64,000 nt of DNA from Lutimaribacter pacificus (GTDB taxonomy: Bacteria > Pseudomonadota > Alphaproteobacteria > Rhodobacterales > Rhodobacteraceae): positions 62,001-126,000 of the forward strand of contig NZ_FQZZ01000004.1 in NCBI RefSeq assembly GCF_900142185.1, written 5' to 3'. The notes under the pieces were generated by a model. The model saw only the letters and a program-made list of their open reading frames with translations, made no database searches and was not told where the DNA came from. Positions 53,778 to 62,484 of this stretch are shown in pieces (position 1 is the stretch's first letter; each line of letters begins with the position of its first letter). A program made the translations under genes and the position numbers.

Positions 53778-55322
53778 ATGAAACCCATCCGCCTGATGCG
53801 CGGCTTTCTCACCGTCGGCTTCTGGACGCTGATGAGCCGCATCCTCGGCTTCGTGCGCGAGGTGCTGATCCTGGCCTATATCGGCCCCGGCCCGGTGATG
53901 GATGCCTTCGTCGCCGCGTTCCGGCTGCCCAACATGTTCCGCCGCTTCTTTGCCGAGGGTGCGTTCAACGCGGCCTTCGTGCCGATGTTTTCCAAGAAAT
54001 ACGAAGGCGACGAGGACGCGCAGCAATTCGCCCGCGACGCGTTCAACGGGCTGGGATTCGTCGTGCTGATCCTGACCGGTCTTGCCATGATCTTCATGCC
54101 CGCGCTGGTCTGGGCCACGGCCGAGGGGTTCGTGGGCGACGACCGGTTCGACCTGACCGTGGGATACGGGCGAATCGTGTTTCCCTACATCCTGTTCATG
54201 TCGCTGGCGGCGCTGTTTTCCGGCGTGCTGAACGCGACCGGGCGGTTCGCGGTGGCGGCGGCGGCGCCGCTGGTGCTCAACATCTTCGTGATCGTGGCGA
54301 TGGTGGCGGGCGCACGGACGGGCGGGCCGGTGATCGGGTGGCTGCTCTGGGCGATCCCGGTATCGGGCGTGGCGCAGCTCATACTTGTCTGGCAGGCCGC
54401 CGCGCGCGCCGGGGTTTCGATCGTGCCGGGCCGCCCGCGCTGGACCCCGGACATGAAGCACATGATCGTCGTCGCGGTCCCCGCCGCACTGGCCTCGGGC
54501 GTGTTGCAGATCAACCTGCTGGTGGGGCAGCTCGTGGCCTCGAACACGCCCAACGCGCTCAGCTGGCTTTATGCCGCCGACCGGCTTTACCAGTTGCCGC
54601 TGGGCGTGGTGGGCATCGCCGTGGGGATCGTGCTGCTGCCCAGCCTGTCGCGGCACCTGAAAGCGGGCGATGCCGCCGGGTCGCGCAACGCGCTCAGCCG
54701 CGCGGGCGAGGTCAGCCTGGCGCTGACCCTTCCGGCGGCGGTGGCGCTGATGGTGATCCCGCTGCCGCTGGTCTCGGTGCTGTACGAACGCGGCCGCACC
54801 ACCAGCGACGACAGCGCCGCCATTGCCGTGGCGGTGGCGATCTACGGGCTGGGCCTGCCCGCCTTCGTGATGCAGAAGGTGCTGCAACCGCTGTTCTTCG
54901 CGCGCGAGGATACGCGCACGCCGTTCCGCTACGCCGTCGTGGCGATGGTGGTGAACGCGGTGCTGGCCATCGGGCTGTCCTTCGTCATCGGCTGGATCGC
55001 CGCGGCCATCGCCGCCTCCGCCGCCGCCTGGGTGCAGACAACGATGCTGTGGCGCGGCACAAGGCCGATGGGCGAGGTCGCGCGCTTCGACGACCGGTTC
55101 CGCGACCGGCTGTGGCGGATCGTGCTGGCCAGCGCCCTGATGGGGGTGGTGCTGTGGGGTGCCATGCTGGTGCTCGGTCCGTTCCTCGGCACGCCGGGCT
55201 GGCGCTACCTGGCGCTGGTCGGGCTGATCGCGGCGGGGATCGTCAGCTATTTCACCATCGCGCAGGCGATCGGCGCGCTGCGATTGTCGGATTTCCGCCG
55301 GACCCTGCGCCGCGGGGACTGA
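53778..55322 (+). CDS. murJ: Murein biosynthesis lipid II flippase MurJ
   Basis: A 514-residue membrane protein with about 14 hydrophobic segments, of the MOP superfamily, that flips lipid II across the inner membrane. LMRGFLTVGFWTLMSRILGF with the conserved early arginine, FRLPNMFRRFFAEGAFNAAF and VSVLYERGRT are family-typical. Position after glnD matches the arrangement in many alphaproteobacteria. Confidence 0.95.
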   Translation: MKPIRLMRGFLTVGFWTLMSRILGFVREVLILAYIGPGPVMDAFVAAFRLPNMFRRFFAEGAFNAAFVPMFSKKYEGDEDAQQFARDAFNGLGFVVLILTGLAMIFMPALVWATAEGFVGDDRFDLTVGYGRIVFPYILFMSLAALFSGVLNATGRFAVAAAAPLVLNIFVIVAMVAGARTGGPVIGWLLWAIPVSGVAQLILVWQAAARAGVSIVPGRPRWTPDMKHMIVVAVPAALASGVLQINLLVGQLVASNTPNALSWLYAADRLYQLPLGVVGIAVGIVLLPSLSRHLKAGDAAGSRNALSRAGEVSLALTLPAAVALMVIPLPLVSVLYERGRTTSDDSAAIAVAVAIYGLGLPAFVMQKVLQPLFFAREDTRTPFRYAVVAMVVNAVLAIGLSFVIGWIAAAIAASAAAWVQTTMLWRGTRPMGEVARFDDRFRDRLWRIVLASALMGVVLWGAMLVLGPFLGTPGWRYLALVGLIAAGIVSYFTIAQAIGALRLSDFRRTLRRGD

Positions 55323-55380
55323 CGCGGGCCGGCACCCGCGCTATGCTGACCCTTCGCGCAACAGCCCGGATCGCCGGCCC

Positions 55381-56892
55381 ATGACCAGACCCGAAACCCT
55401 GACACCGCTCATCACCGCGGCCCAGGCCTTTCCCGAGATGGAAAAGGTCGTTCTGGATGCACGCGACGAGGTGCTGGCCTCGTTCCGCATCTTCGATGCG
55501 CGCACCCCGCTGCACAGCGACGCGGCGCGCGATGCCGGGCTGAACAACTGGGCCGACCTGCTGGCGCACAAGGTCGCGCAGGGCGTGCGGCTGCGCCTGC
55601 TGATGGCCGATTTCGACCCGGTCTTTGCCGCCGACCTGCACCACGACGCCTGGGCCAGCGCGCAGGCGCTGTGCGAAACCCTGCAACAGGTGCCGGACTG
55701 CGACGCGCAGGTCCTGGTGGCCTGGCACGGGCAGGAGGTGGGGCCGTTCTGGAAACGCGTGCTGTCGGGACAGATCAGCGCCCGGCTGCACGACCTGCAA
55801 CGGCAGCACGCGCCCACCGCCCCGCAACAGGCCGCGCTGGGCGGGCGCTGGACGGTGCGCCCGGTCTCGCTGCACCAGAAATTCCTGGTGGCCGACGGTC
55901 GGGCGGCGGTGATCGGCGGGCTGGACGTGAACCCGCGCCGCTGGGACGATCCCGATCACCGGCGCGACCCCGAAGACACCTGGCACGATATCAGCCTCCA
56001 TGTGACCGGCCGCATCGCCGCCGATATCCGCGCCCATTTCGGCGCCTGCTGGAACGACGCCCTGAACGTGCCGGCGCAAAGCTTTGCCGACACCCCCGCG
56101 CGGATGGACGATACCCCGCCGCAACGCCGCAGCGGCGGGCCGCGCCTGCTGCGCACACGGTCGCGCCCGGCGGCGGGCGCGCTGCGTTTCGGCCCGGTGC
56201 CGGATATCCGCGAGCATGAGCAGCTCCACCTTGCCGCCTTCGCCAGCGCGCGCGACAGCATCTATATCGAAACCCAGTTCCTGCGGCACAAACCGCTGGC
56301 CCGTTCGCTGGCGCGGGCCGCCGCGCGGGCACCCGGCCTGCAACTGATCCTCGTCCTGCCGACCGAACCCGAAAGGGTGATCTTCGGCGGCGACGACGGC
56401 CTTGATGCGCGCCACGCACAGGCGTTGCAGATCGAATGCCTGTCGATGCTGCGCGCCGCCTTCGGCGACAGGCTGGCGGTGATCTCGCCGGTGCAGCCGC
56501 GCCCCGCCACGCCGGACCAGAACGGCAAACCCGTCGCCGGGGCGGGCATCGTCTACCTGCACGCCAAGGTCACGCTGGTGGACGACCGGTTCGGCATCGT
56601 CGGCTCGGCCAACCTGAACGGCCGCTCGATGCTGTGGGATACCGAAGCCTCGGTACTGTTCACCGATGGCGGCCGGATCGACGGGCTGCGCCGCGACCTT
56701 GCGGCGAAATGGTTACGCGGCTGGCTGCCCGACGGGGCCGATCCGCGCGCCGCAAGCCTGTGGAACGCGGCCGCGCGGGAAAACGCCGCGCGCGGCCCGG
56801 CCGACCGCGAAGGGTTCGTCATGCCCTACCCCGAGGCCCGCAACCGCCGCTTTTCCCGCCGCCTGCCGCTGCTGCCGGATGCACTGTTCTAG
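55381..56892 (+). CDS. Phospholipase D-family protein
   Basis: A 503-residue protein with two HKD motifs: LHQKFLVADGRAAVIGGLDV near residue 160 and LHAKVTLVDDRFGIVGSANLN near residue 395, each HxKxxxxD. It has no signal peptide or membrane segment and may act on lipids or other phosphodiesters. The C-terminus LLPDALF ends two bases before the convergent rhomboid-like gene. Cardiolipin-synthase-like activity is possible but unproven. Confidence 0.88.
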   Translation: MTRPETLTPLITAAQAFPEMEKVVLDARDEVLASFRIFDARTPLHSDAARDAGLNNWADLLAHKVAQGVRLRLLMADFDPVFAADLHHDAWASAQALCETLQQVPDCDAQVLVAWHGQEVGPFWKRVLSGQISARLHDLQRQHAPTAPQQAALGGRWTVRPVSLHQKFLVADGRAAVIGGLDVNPRRWDDPDHRRDPEDTWHDISLHVTGRIAADIRAHFGACWNDALNVPAQSFADTPARMDDTPPQRRSGGPRLLRTRSRPAAGALRFGPVPDIREHEQLHLAAFASARDSIYIETQFLRHKPLARSLARAAARAPGLQLILVLPTEPERVIFGGDDGLDARHAQALQIECLSMLRAAFGDRLAVISPVQPRPATPDQNGKPVAGAGIVYLHAKVTLVDDRFGIVGSANLNGRSMLWDTEASVLFTDGGRIDGLRRDLAAKWLRGWLPDGADPRAASLWNAAARENAARGPADREGFVMPYPEARNRRFSRRLPLLPDALF

Positions 56893-56894
56893 GA

Positions 56895-57578
56895 TCACTC
56901 GTGCCGCAACCGCGCGCGCAGCCGCGCCCAGCCGCCCGGCGCCAGCACGATCGTCACGGCAAAGCCCGCGGCAAACCCCGCCAGATCGGCCAGCCAGGTG
57001 GCATCGGCCCCGAACAGCAGCCCGAACAGCAGCTTGATCCCCATCAGGAACCCGATCAGCGCAAAGGCGCGCCCGCCGCCTGATCCCTTGCTGACCAGCC
57101 GCACATACAGAAGATAGGTGAACGCCCCGATCAGCCCGTAAACGCCGGGAAACCCGCCCACCAGCCAGGGCTGCGACTGGATGAACAGCCCATGCGCCAG
57201 CGCACCGGCCAGCGTGCCGGCGACGAATACCGCCAGGATCGCCCATTGCGCCAGCACCTCGCCCACGAACTTGCCCATCGCCAGCAGCATCACGCCCACG
57301 AACAGCGCATGGGTGAACGTGCCGTGCACGAAGGCATAGGTTACGAACCGCATCAGGTGTTCGGGCGGGTAGCGGCCGTTTTCCAGCATCCAGCGGAACA
57401 CGTCCGACGAAAACCCGTAATCCTGTATCGCCGCCACGCGCCAGCCCACCGCCTGCGCGCCGCCGGCCAACCCGTAGGCGCCCAGCGAAAACGCAGCCTC
57501 GATCCCCATGATCGCAAGGAACAGCGCGGTAACCACCGGCGGCAACGGGTTCAGCGGGCTGATATTCGGGTTCTGCAT
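56895..57578 (-). CDS. Rhomboid-fold protein, catalytic residues replaced
   Basis: A 227-residue membrane protein with about six hydrophobic segments and rhomboid landmarks: FVTYAFVHGTFTHALF, a loop GGFPGVYGLIG and a last helix ADLAGFAAGF. Rhomboid proteases need an Asn in TM2, Ser in GxSG and His in TM6. Here these positions are Val94, Pro144 and Asp198, so proteolysis is not expected. It would be a pseudoprotease that binds membrane proteins. ATG at 57578 is chosen; the frame from 58154 runs antisense through trpS. It is convergent with the PLD-family gene and divergent from trpS. Confidence 0.85.
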   Translation of the reverse strand: MQNPNISPLNPLPPVVTALFLAIMGIEAAFSLGAYGLAGGAQAVGWRVAAIQDYGFSSDVFRWMLENGRYPPEHLMRFVTYAFVHGTFTHALFVGVMLLAMGKFVGEVLAQWAILAVFVAGTLAGALAHGLFIQSQPWLVGGFPGVYGLIGAFTYLLYVRLVSKGSGGGRAFALIGFLMGIKLLFGLLFGADATWLADLAGFAAGFAVTIVLAPGGWARLRARLRHE

Positions 57579-57653
57579 CGCGGACCTCTGCTTGACGCTC
57601 CTGTGGGGCATGGGTAAGCCACCCGCACCCATAAATCCAGACGGAGACCGGCC

Positions 57654-58700
57654 ATGTCGGAGGCGATCGAGACGCAGACAGGCGCGAATGCGAAATTCAA
57701 ACCGCGGGTATTTTCCGGCATCCAGCCCTCGGGCGGGCTGACGCTGGGCAATTACCTCGGCGCGATCAAGCGCTTCGTGGACATGCAGGAACAGGGGATC
57801 GAGACGATCTATTGCGTCGTCGACATGCACGCCATCACCGTCTGGCAAGACCCCGACGCGCTGCGCCGGCAGACGCGCGAGCTGGCCGCGGGCTACCTTG
57901 CCGCCGGGCTCGATCCGTCGAAATCCATCCTCTTCAACCAGAGCCAGGTCGCCGAACACGCGCAACTGGCCTGGATCTTCAACTGCGTCGCGCGGATGGG
58001 CTGGATGAACCGCATGACCCAGTGGAAGGACAAGGCCGGCAAGAACGCCGAAAAGGCCTCGCTCGGGCTGTTCGCCTACCCCTCGCTGATGGCCGCCGAC
58101 ATCCTGATCTACCACGCCACCCACGTGCCGGTGGGCGAGGACCAGAAACAGCATGTCGAGCTGACGCGCGACATCGCCGCCAAGTTCAACAACGATTACG
58201 GCACCGATTTCTTTCCGATGACCGAGCCGGTGATCGAAGGTGCCGCCACCCGCGTCATGAGCCTGCGCGACGGGTCCAAGAAGATGTCGAAATCCGACCC
58301 CTCGGACATGAGCCGCATCAACATGACCGACGACGCCGACGCCATCGCCAAAAAGATCCGCAAGGCCAAAACCGACCCCGAGCCGCTGCCGGAAACCATG
58401 GACGGGCTCGACGACCGGCCCGAGGCGCGCAACCTCGTGCGGATCTACGCCGCGCTGGCCGAAACCACGCCCCAGGCGGTGCTGGCGGACATGGGCGGCA
58501 GGCAGTTTTCCGAGTTCAAGCCCGCGCTCGTCGACCTTGCGGTGGACAGGCTGGCGCCGATCTCGCAGGAAATGGGCCGGCTGATGCAGGACCCGGCCGA
58601 GATCGACCGCATCCTTGCCGAAGGCGCCGCCCGCGCCCGCGCCATCGCCGCGCCGATCCTGCGCGACACCTATGACATCGTGGGCATGATCCGCGGCTGA
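57654..58700 (+). CDS. trpS: Tryptophanyl-tRNA synthetase
   Basis: A 348-residue class I aminoacyl-tRNA synthetase. The HIGH-like segment is [20 protein letters not shown], the active-site aspartate is in [12 protein letters not shown], and the KMSKS loop is [10 protein letters not shown]. Full length for the family. The MSEAIETQ N-terminus is preceded by GGAG. A Pho box begins six bases after its stop codon. Confidence 0.97.
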   Translation: MSEAIETQTGANAKFKPRVFSGIQPSGGLTLGNYLGAIKRFVDMQEQGIETIYCVVDMHAITVWQDPDALRRQTRELAAGYLAAGLDPSKSILFNQSQVAEHAQLAWIFNCVARMGWMNRMTQWKDKAGKNAEKASLGLFAYPSLMAADILIYHATHVPVGEDQKQHVELTRDIAAKFNNDYGTDFFPMTEPVIEGAATRVMSLRDGSKKMSKSDPSDMSRINMTDDADAIAKKIRKAKTDPEPLPETMDGLDDRPEARNLVRIYAALAETTPQAVLADMGGRQFSEFKPALVDLAVDRLAPISQEMGRLMQDPAEIDRILAEGAARARAIAAPILRDTYDIVGMIRG

Positions 58701-58706
58701 AACCCG

Positions 58707-58735
58707 CTGTCATCAATCTGTCACGGGGGCGTCAC
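58707..58735 (+). promoter_or_regulatory. Pho box
   Basis: CTGTCAT (58707-58713), four bases CAAT, CTGTCAC (58718-58724), four bases GGGG, then GCGTCAC (58729-58735). The first two repeats match the PhoB consensus (CTGTCAT-N4-CTGTCAC); the third is a weaker copy in the same phase. Position downstream of trpS, pointing away from it on the plus strand, means it would drive what lies to its right under phosphate starvation. Confidence 0.75.
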
Positions 58736-58739
58736 GGAA

Positions 58740-58911
58740 TCGATTCGTGGCGCCCCTAGCGTTTGGCCGTGGCTGAAAAGCCCGCATAGGCCGGTGCCTG
58801 TCCCCACTATCCCGCCCGGCTGCATATCACCGTCGCGGGCGCGTTTGCGCCCCCGTAACCGAACATTTCAGCAGTATCGCCCCCGGTGCAGCCCCTGCGC
58901 CGGGGGTTTTT
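58740..58911 (+). ncRNA. Candidate Pho-controlled small RNA
   Basis: The span between the Pho box and a strong terminator has no open reading frame of note (few start codons). It contains GGGCGC-GTTT-GCGCCC (58837-58852), a perfect hairpin, and ends in CCCCCGG...CCGGGGG followed by five T (58880-58911). The 5' end is uncertain; no clean -10 element was seen, with TAGCGT at about 58758 as a possibility. A short untranslated transcript is inferred; alternatively this is a long leader of the DUF2157 gene containing an attenuator. Confidence 0.35.
58880..58911 (+). terminator. Rho-independent terminator
   Basis: CCCCCGG and CCGGGGG pair over seven bases around a 13-base loop, followed by TTTTT. 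It is the clearest intrinsic terminator in the window and lies 73 bases before the ATG of the DUF2157 gene. Confidence 0.8.
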
Positions 58912-58984
58912 CGGCGATAACCGGGCTTGCCCTGTGCACGTTCAGGGTGTTTTCTGGTCTGCATCCCTGCAAGGAAACGCCCGG

Positions 58985-60241
58985 ATGCACTGGAAAAACC
59001 GAAAGACCCTGCTGTCCGAGGCGGTCGAGGACTGGACCGCCCGCGGCCTGCTGCGCCGGGGCGAGGCGCAGGCGCTGCAATCGGATATCGCCGCGCAGGG
59101 CGGCGACTGGGATTTCCGCGCGCTCATCATCGCCTTCGGGGTCATCTGCCTGGGGCTGGCCGCCATCACCTTCGTTGCCGCCAACTGGAACGGGATTCCG
59201 CGCCCGGGCAAGCTGGGCCTTGTCGCCGGCACGCTCTGGGCGGCCTGGGCCGGCACGGTCTGGGCCGGGTGGCGCGGCTCGCCCTGGTGGTACGAGGGGC
59301 TGGGCCTGCTGGCCTGCGCGCTGTTCGGCGCCGCGATCATGCTGGTGGCGCAGATCTACCACATCCAGGGCGAGCCGGTGGATGCCGTCTGGCTCTGGGC
59401 GGTGGGCACGCTGATCGCCGCGGCGCTGATGCGTGCGGCGATGCCGCTGGCGCTGGCGACGGGGCTGTTCTTCCTGTGGTTCACCCTGTCTCTGGAACGC
59501 GATTTCGCCACCGTCAACCTGATCTACCTGGGCTGGTGGGCGGCGGGCGCGCTGCTGGCCGTGCTGCTGCCCAGCCGCTTCTGCGGCCATGTCTCGGCGC
59601 TGGCGCTGCTGGGCTGGATCTCGATCTCGCTGGTGCAGGCCGATCTCATCCGGCTGCCCGCCATGCTGGCGGTGGGCGGCGCGCTGGTGGCCGTATCGCT
59701 CATGCTGATCTCGGCGGCGTCGAACCGCTGGCTGCGCGGCTTCGAAGGCGCGGCGCTGTTCTATGCGCTGGCGATGGCGGCGGGGCTGACGGTGCTGCTG
59801 CACCTCGCGGGCGCCGATTTCATCCTGCGCGACGACAGCGCGCCGGTGGGCCACCCGGTGCTGTTCGCGGCCCCGGTCGCCTGCCTTGTCGCGGCGCTCT
59901 GGGGTTACATGCAGGGGGTCGACACGCGCTATGACCTGTGGGTCACCGCGATCGCGGCCACGCTGTTCTCGGCCATCTTCACCGGGCAGTGGAGCCCGTG
60001 GCTGACCGCGGCCTTCACCCTCGGCCTGTTCCTGTGGATCGCGCGCATGGGCTGGCGGCTGTCGCTGCGCAGGCTGCGGGTGCTGGGGATCAGCGGCTTC
60101 GTGGTGATGCTGCTGATCGTCTATGCCGAAACGCTGGGCAGCCTGATGGGCACCGCCGGCTTCTACTTCGGCGCCGGGCTTTTGCTGCTGGCCGGCGCGC
60201 TGGCCGGGCCCCGGCTTTTGCGGCGGTGGGCACGGCCATGA
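58985..60241 (+). CDS. DUF2157-domain membrane protein
   Basis: A 418-residue integral membrane protein with about ten to twelve hydrophobic segments. The N-terminal cytoplasmic part (about residues 1-45, LSEAVEDWTARGLLRRGEAQ) is the short helical domain of DUF2157, followed by FRALIIAFGVICLGLAAITF and WAAWAGTVWAG. Function is unknown. ATG at 58985 (MHWKNRKTLL) is used; the frame opens at 58886 inside the terminator. The stop overlaps the next gene by four bases, the usual pairing with a GDYXXLXY protein. Confidence 0.85.
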   Translation: MHWKNRKTLLSEAVEDWTARGLLRRGEAQALQSDIAAQGGDWDFRALIIAFGVICLGLAAITFVAANWNGIPRPGKLGLVAGTLWAAWAGTVWAGWRGSPWWYEGLGLLACALFGAAIMLVAQIYHIQGEPVDAVWLWAVGTLIAAALMRAAMPLALATGLFFLWFTLSLERDFATVNLIYLGWWAAGALLAVLLPSRFCGHVSALALLGWISISLVQADLIRLPAMLAVGGALVAVSLMLISAASNRWLRGFEGAALFYALAMAAGLTVLLHLAGADFILRDDSAPVGHPVLFAAPVACLVAALWGYMQGVDTRYDLWVTAIAATLFSAIFTGQWSPWLTAAFTLGLFLWIARMGWRLSLRRLRVLGISGFVVMLLIVYAETLGSLMGTAGFYFGAGLLLLAGALAGPRLLRRWARP

Positions 60242-60795
60242 TCCGGCTGTCGCGCAAGCTGATCCTGCCCGCCGCGCTGCTGGCCGCGCTGGTCCAGACC
60301 GCCGCCGTCGGCAACATGGTGGTCGAGCGCAACACCCTTCTGCGCAACGGGCAGGAGGTGCGGCTGGAAACCGGCTTCATCGACCCGCGCGACATCTTCC
60401 GCGGCCATTACGTGACCCTGCGGCTTGAGATTTCGCAGATCCCGCACGACAGCGTCGAAACCCTGGGCGAGCCGGTGACCGGACAACCCGTCTGGATCGA
60501 GCTTGCACCGGGCGAGGGCGATTTCTGGCAACCCACCCGCCTGCACGCCACCCGGCCCGACACGCCCGGCGGGCCGCTGCTGCGCGGCGACCTGTCCGGC
60601 GATTACAGCGGAGCCTACGTGCTGCGCTATCCGGTGAACCGCTATTTCGCGCCAAAGCTGCGCGCAAAAGAGCTGGAGCAGTTCCGCCGCGACGACAAGC
60701 TGGGCGTGATCCTGGCGCTGGCCCCCGACGGCACGGCGGCGATCAAGGGCCTGACCGTGGCGGGCGAAACCGTCTACGTCGAACCGCTTTACTAG
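60238..60795 (+). CDS. GDYXXLXY-domain protein
   Basis: A 185-residue protein with one N-terminal hydrophobic segment (LILPAALLAALVQTAAVG), probably exported or membrane-tethered. The diagnostic motif here is GHYVTLRLE, a variant of GDYxxLxY, within FIDPRDIFRGHYVTL; a second similar motif SGDYSGAYVLRYP follows. It pairs with the DUF2157 protein by ATGA overlap; such pairs recur in bacteria but their function is not known. ATG at 60238 is used over an upstream frame. Confidence 0.82.
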   Translation: MIRLSRKLILPAALLAALVQTAAVGNMVVERNTLLRNGQEVRLETGFIDPRDIFRGHYVTLRLEISQIPHDSVETLGEPVTGQPVWIELAPGEGDFWQPTRLHATRPDTPGGPLLRGDLSGDYSGAYVLRYPVNRYFAPKLRAKELEQFRRDDKLGVILALAPDGTAAIKGLTVAGETVYVEPLY

Positions 60796-60846
60796 CCCGG
60801 CCCGCCTGATACAGTCCGCGCCGACACTGACAAGGGAATGACGACG

Positions 60847-61710
60847 ATGGCAGCCGGCACCAATATCCGCACCTATTTCGAAGGCACCTGGCACGAAGGC
60901 GACGCCATGATCATCCGCGCCGCCGATCACGGCGCATGGCTGGGCTCGGGCGTATTCGACGGCGCGCGTTTCGTGAACGGGCTGGCGCCCGACCTCGACG
61001 CCCATTGCGCCCGCGTCAACCGCTCGGCCCGCGCGCTGGGGCTGACGCCCACCGTTTCGGCCGATGACATGGTACGGATCGTGTGGGACGGGCTGGCCGC
61101 CTATCCCAGGGACGCGGCGGTCTATATCCGCCCGATGTACTGGGGCATCGACGGCGACGTGACCGCCATCGTGCCCGGCGAGGACAAGACCGGCTTTGCC
61201 ATCTGCCTCGAGGAAATCCCGATGGCCCCCGACACCGCCACCACCACGCTGGGCCGTACGCAGTTCCGCCGCCCCGTGCTGGAAAGCGCGGTGGTAAACG
61301 CCAAGGCGGGCTGCCTATACCCCAACAACGCGCGGATGCTGCGCGAGGTGCGCAGCCGCGGCTTCGGCAACGCGCTGGTGGCCGACGCGCTGGGCAACGT
61401 CGCCGAAAGCGCCACCGCCAACGTCTTCATGGTGCGCGACGGCGAGGTGTTCACCCCCATCGCCAACGGCACCTTCCTTGCCGGCATCACCCGCGCCCGC
61501 CACATGGTGAACATGCGCGGCGACGGCATGAAAGTGCACGAATGCGTGCTGGGCTTCGACGATTTCCTGACCGCGGACGAGGTGTTCCTGTCGGGCAACA
61601 TGAACAAGGTGACGCCGGTCACCGCCTTCGAGGACACCCGGTACCAGGCCGGCCCCGTCGCCCGCCGCGTGCGCGAGCTGTACTGGGACTGGGCGCACAG
61701 CGCGGCGTGA
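60847..61710 (+). CDS. Branched-chain-amino-acid-type aminotransferase (class IV)
   Basis: A 287-residue PLP aminotransferase of fold type IV. RAADHGAWLGSGVFDGARF, the catalytic lysine in SAVVNAKAGCLYPNNARML, and ALVADALGNVAESATANVF with PLP-binding glutamate are present. Such enzymes transaminate branched-chain or D-amino acids; it resembles IlvE-type but is shorter, so the substrate is uncertain. AAGGGA touches the ATG at 60838, so the ATG nine bases further (60847) is more likely. Confidence 0.85.
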   Translation: MAAGTNIRTYFEGTWHEGDAMIIRAADHGAWLGSGVFDGARFVNGLAPDLDAHCARVNRSARALGLTPTVSADDMVRIVWDGLAAYPRDAAVYIRPMYWGIDGDVTAIVPGEDKTGFAICLEEIPMAPDTATTTLGRTQFRRPVLESAVVNAKAGCLYPNNARMLREVRSRGFGNALVADALGNVAESATANVFMVRDGEVFTPIANGTFLAGITRARHMVNMRGDGMKVHECVLGFDDFLTADEVFLSGNMNKVTPVTAFEDTRYQAGPVARRVRELYWDWAHSAA

Positions 61711-61727
61711 TCGCGCCGCCCGGGCAA

Positions 61728-61806
61728 GGCGGCGCTGCCGCCTCTTGGGCTCCGCCCGTTCGGGCCTTGAAACGTCCACCGGACGTTTCATCGCGCTATC
61801 GCGCGA
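61728..61806. terminator. Three tandem hairpins after the aminotransferase gene
   Basis: GGCGGC-GCT-GCCGCC (61728-61742), TGAAACGTCC-ACC-GGACGTTTCA (61768-61790) and TCGCGC-TATC-GCGCGA (61791-61806) are perfect stems with three- or four-base loops. No U tract follows. The arrangement resembles the three hairpins between leuA and rlmJ. Confidence 0.5.
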
Positions 61807-61824
61807 ACCGGCCCTCACCCCCCT

Positions 61825-61846
61825 GAGTATTTGAGGCAAGATGAAG
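61825..61846 (+). repeat. Dispersed intergenic motif, copy 2
   Basis: GAGTATTT, seven variable bases, GATGAAG; 18 of 22 positions match the copy upstream of dut. Here it lies 86 bases upstream of the universal-stress gene, in the same reading direction. Confidence 0.5.
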
Positions 61847-61932
61847 CAGGGAACGTATCGCGGCGCGCATGCTGTTGCCACGCGCCTGTCGCTGCGCCAT
61901 GATCGCCCAAGCTCAGGGGAGGGCCGCCAACG

Positions 61933-62388
61933 ATGCGCAAGTTCATGGTCGTTCTGGATGACAGCCGCGAATGCCTCAACGCGATGCGGTTCGCGGCGAT
62001 GCGCGCCGCGAAATCCGGCGGCGGGGTCGAGATCCTGTCGGTCATCCCGCCCGAGGAATTCAACCACTGGATCGGCGTCGGCGACATCATGCGCGAAGAG
62101 GCCCGCGAACGCATCCACGCCCATTTCGAGGTGTTCGCCAAATGGATGCGCGACAAGCAGAACGTCGACCCGAACCTGGTGATCCGCGAGGGCGAGCCGG
62201 TGAACGAGATCCTTGCCCAGATCCGCGAAGACCCCGAAATCGGCGTGCTGGTGCTGGGCGCGGGCACCGACAAGAAAGGCCCCGGCCCGCTGGTCAGCCA
62301 GCTCAGCCGGAACGCCGGCTCGCTGCCGGTTCCGATCACCATCGTGCCGGGCGACCTGTCCAAGGAACGGCTGGAAGCGATCACCTGA
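61933..62388 (+). CDS. Universal stress protein UspA family
   Basis: A 151-residue cytoplasmic Usp-domain protein. FMVVLDDSRECLNAMRFAAM carries the conserved aspartate; a VLVLGAGTDKKGPGPLVSQL segment near residue 100 corresponds to the G-x2-G-x9-G-S/T ATP-binding motif but is atypical. Function in stress survival is inferred from family. The ATG follows GGAGGG, seven bases upstream. Confidence 0.9.
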   Translation: MRKFMVVLDDSRECLNAMRFAAMRAAKSGGGVEILSVIPPEEFNHWIGVGDIMREEARERIHAHFEVFAKWMRDKQNVDPNLVIREGEPVNEILAQIREDPEIGVLVLGAGTDKKGPGPLVSQLSRNAGSLPVPITIVPGDLSKERLEAIT

Positions 62389-62484
62389 CCGGGGCGGCGC
62401 ACCCGGATTAGAATCATTCCAAACCTTGACTCCGGGCCCCGCCGGGCGCATATCGGGGGCATCCCGGCAAAAGGTGCAAATCCT

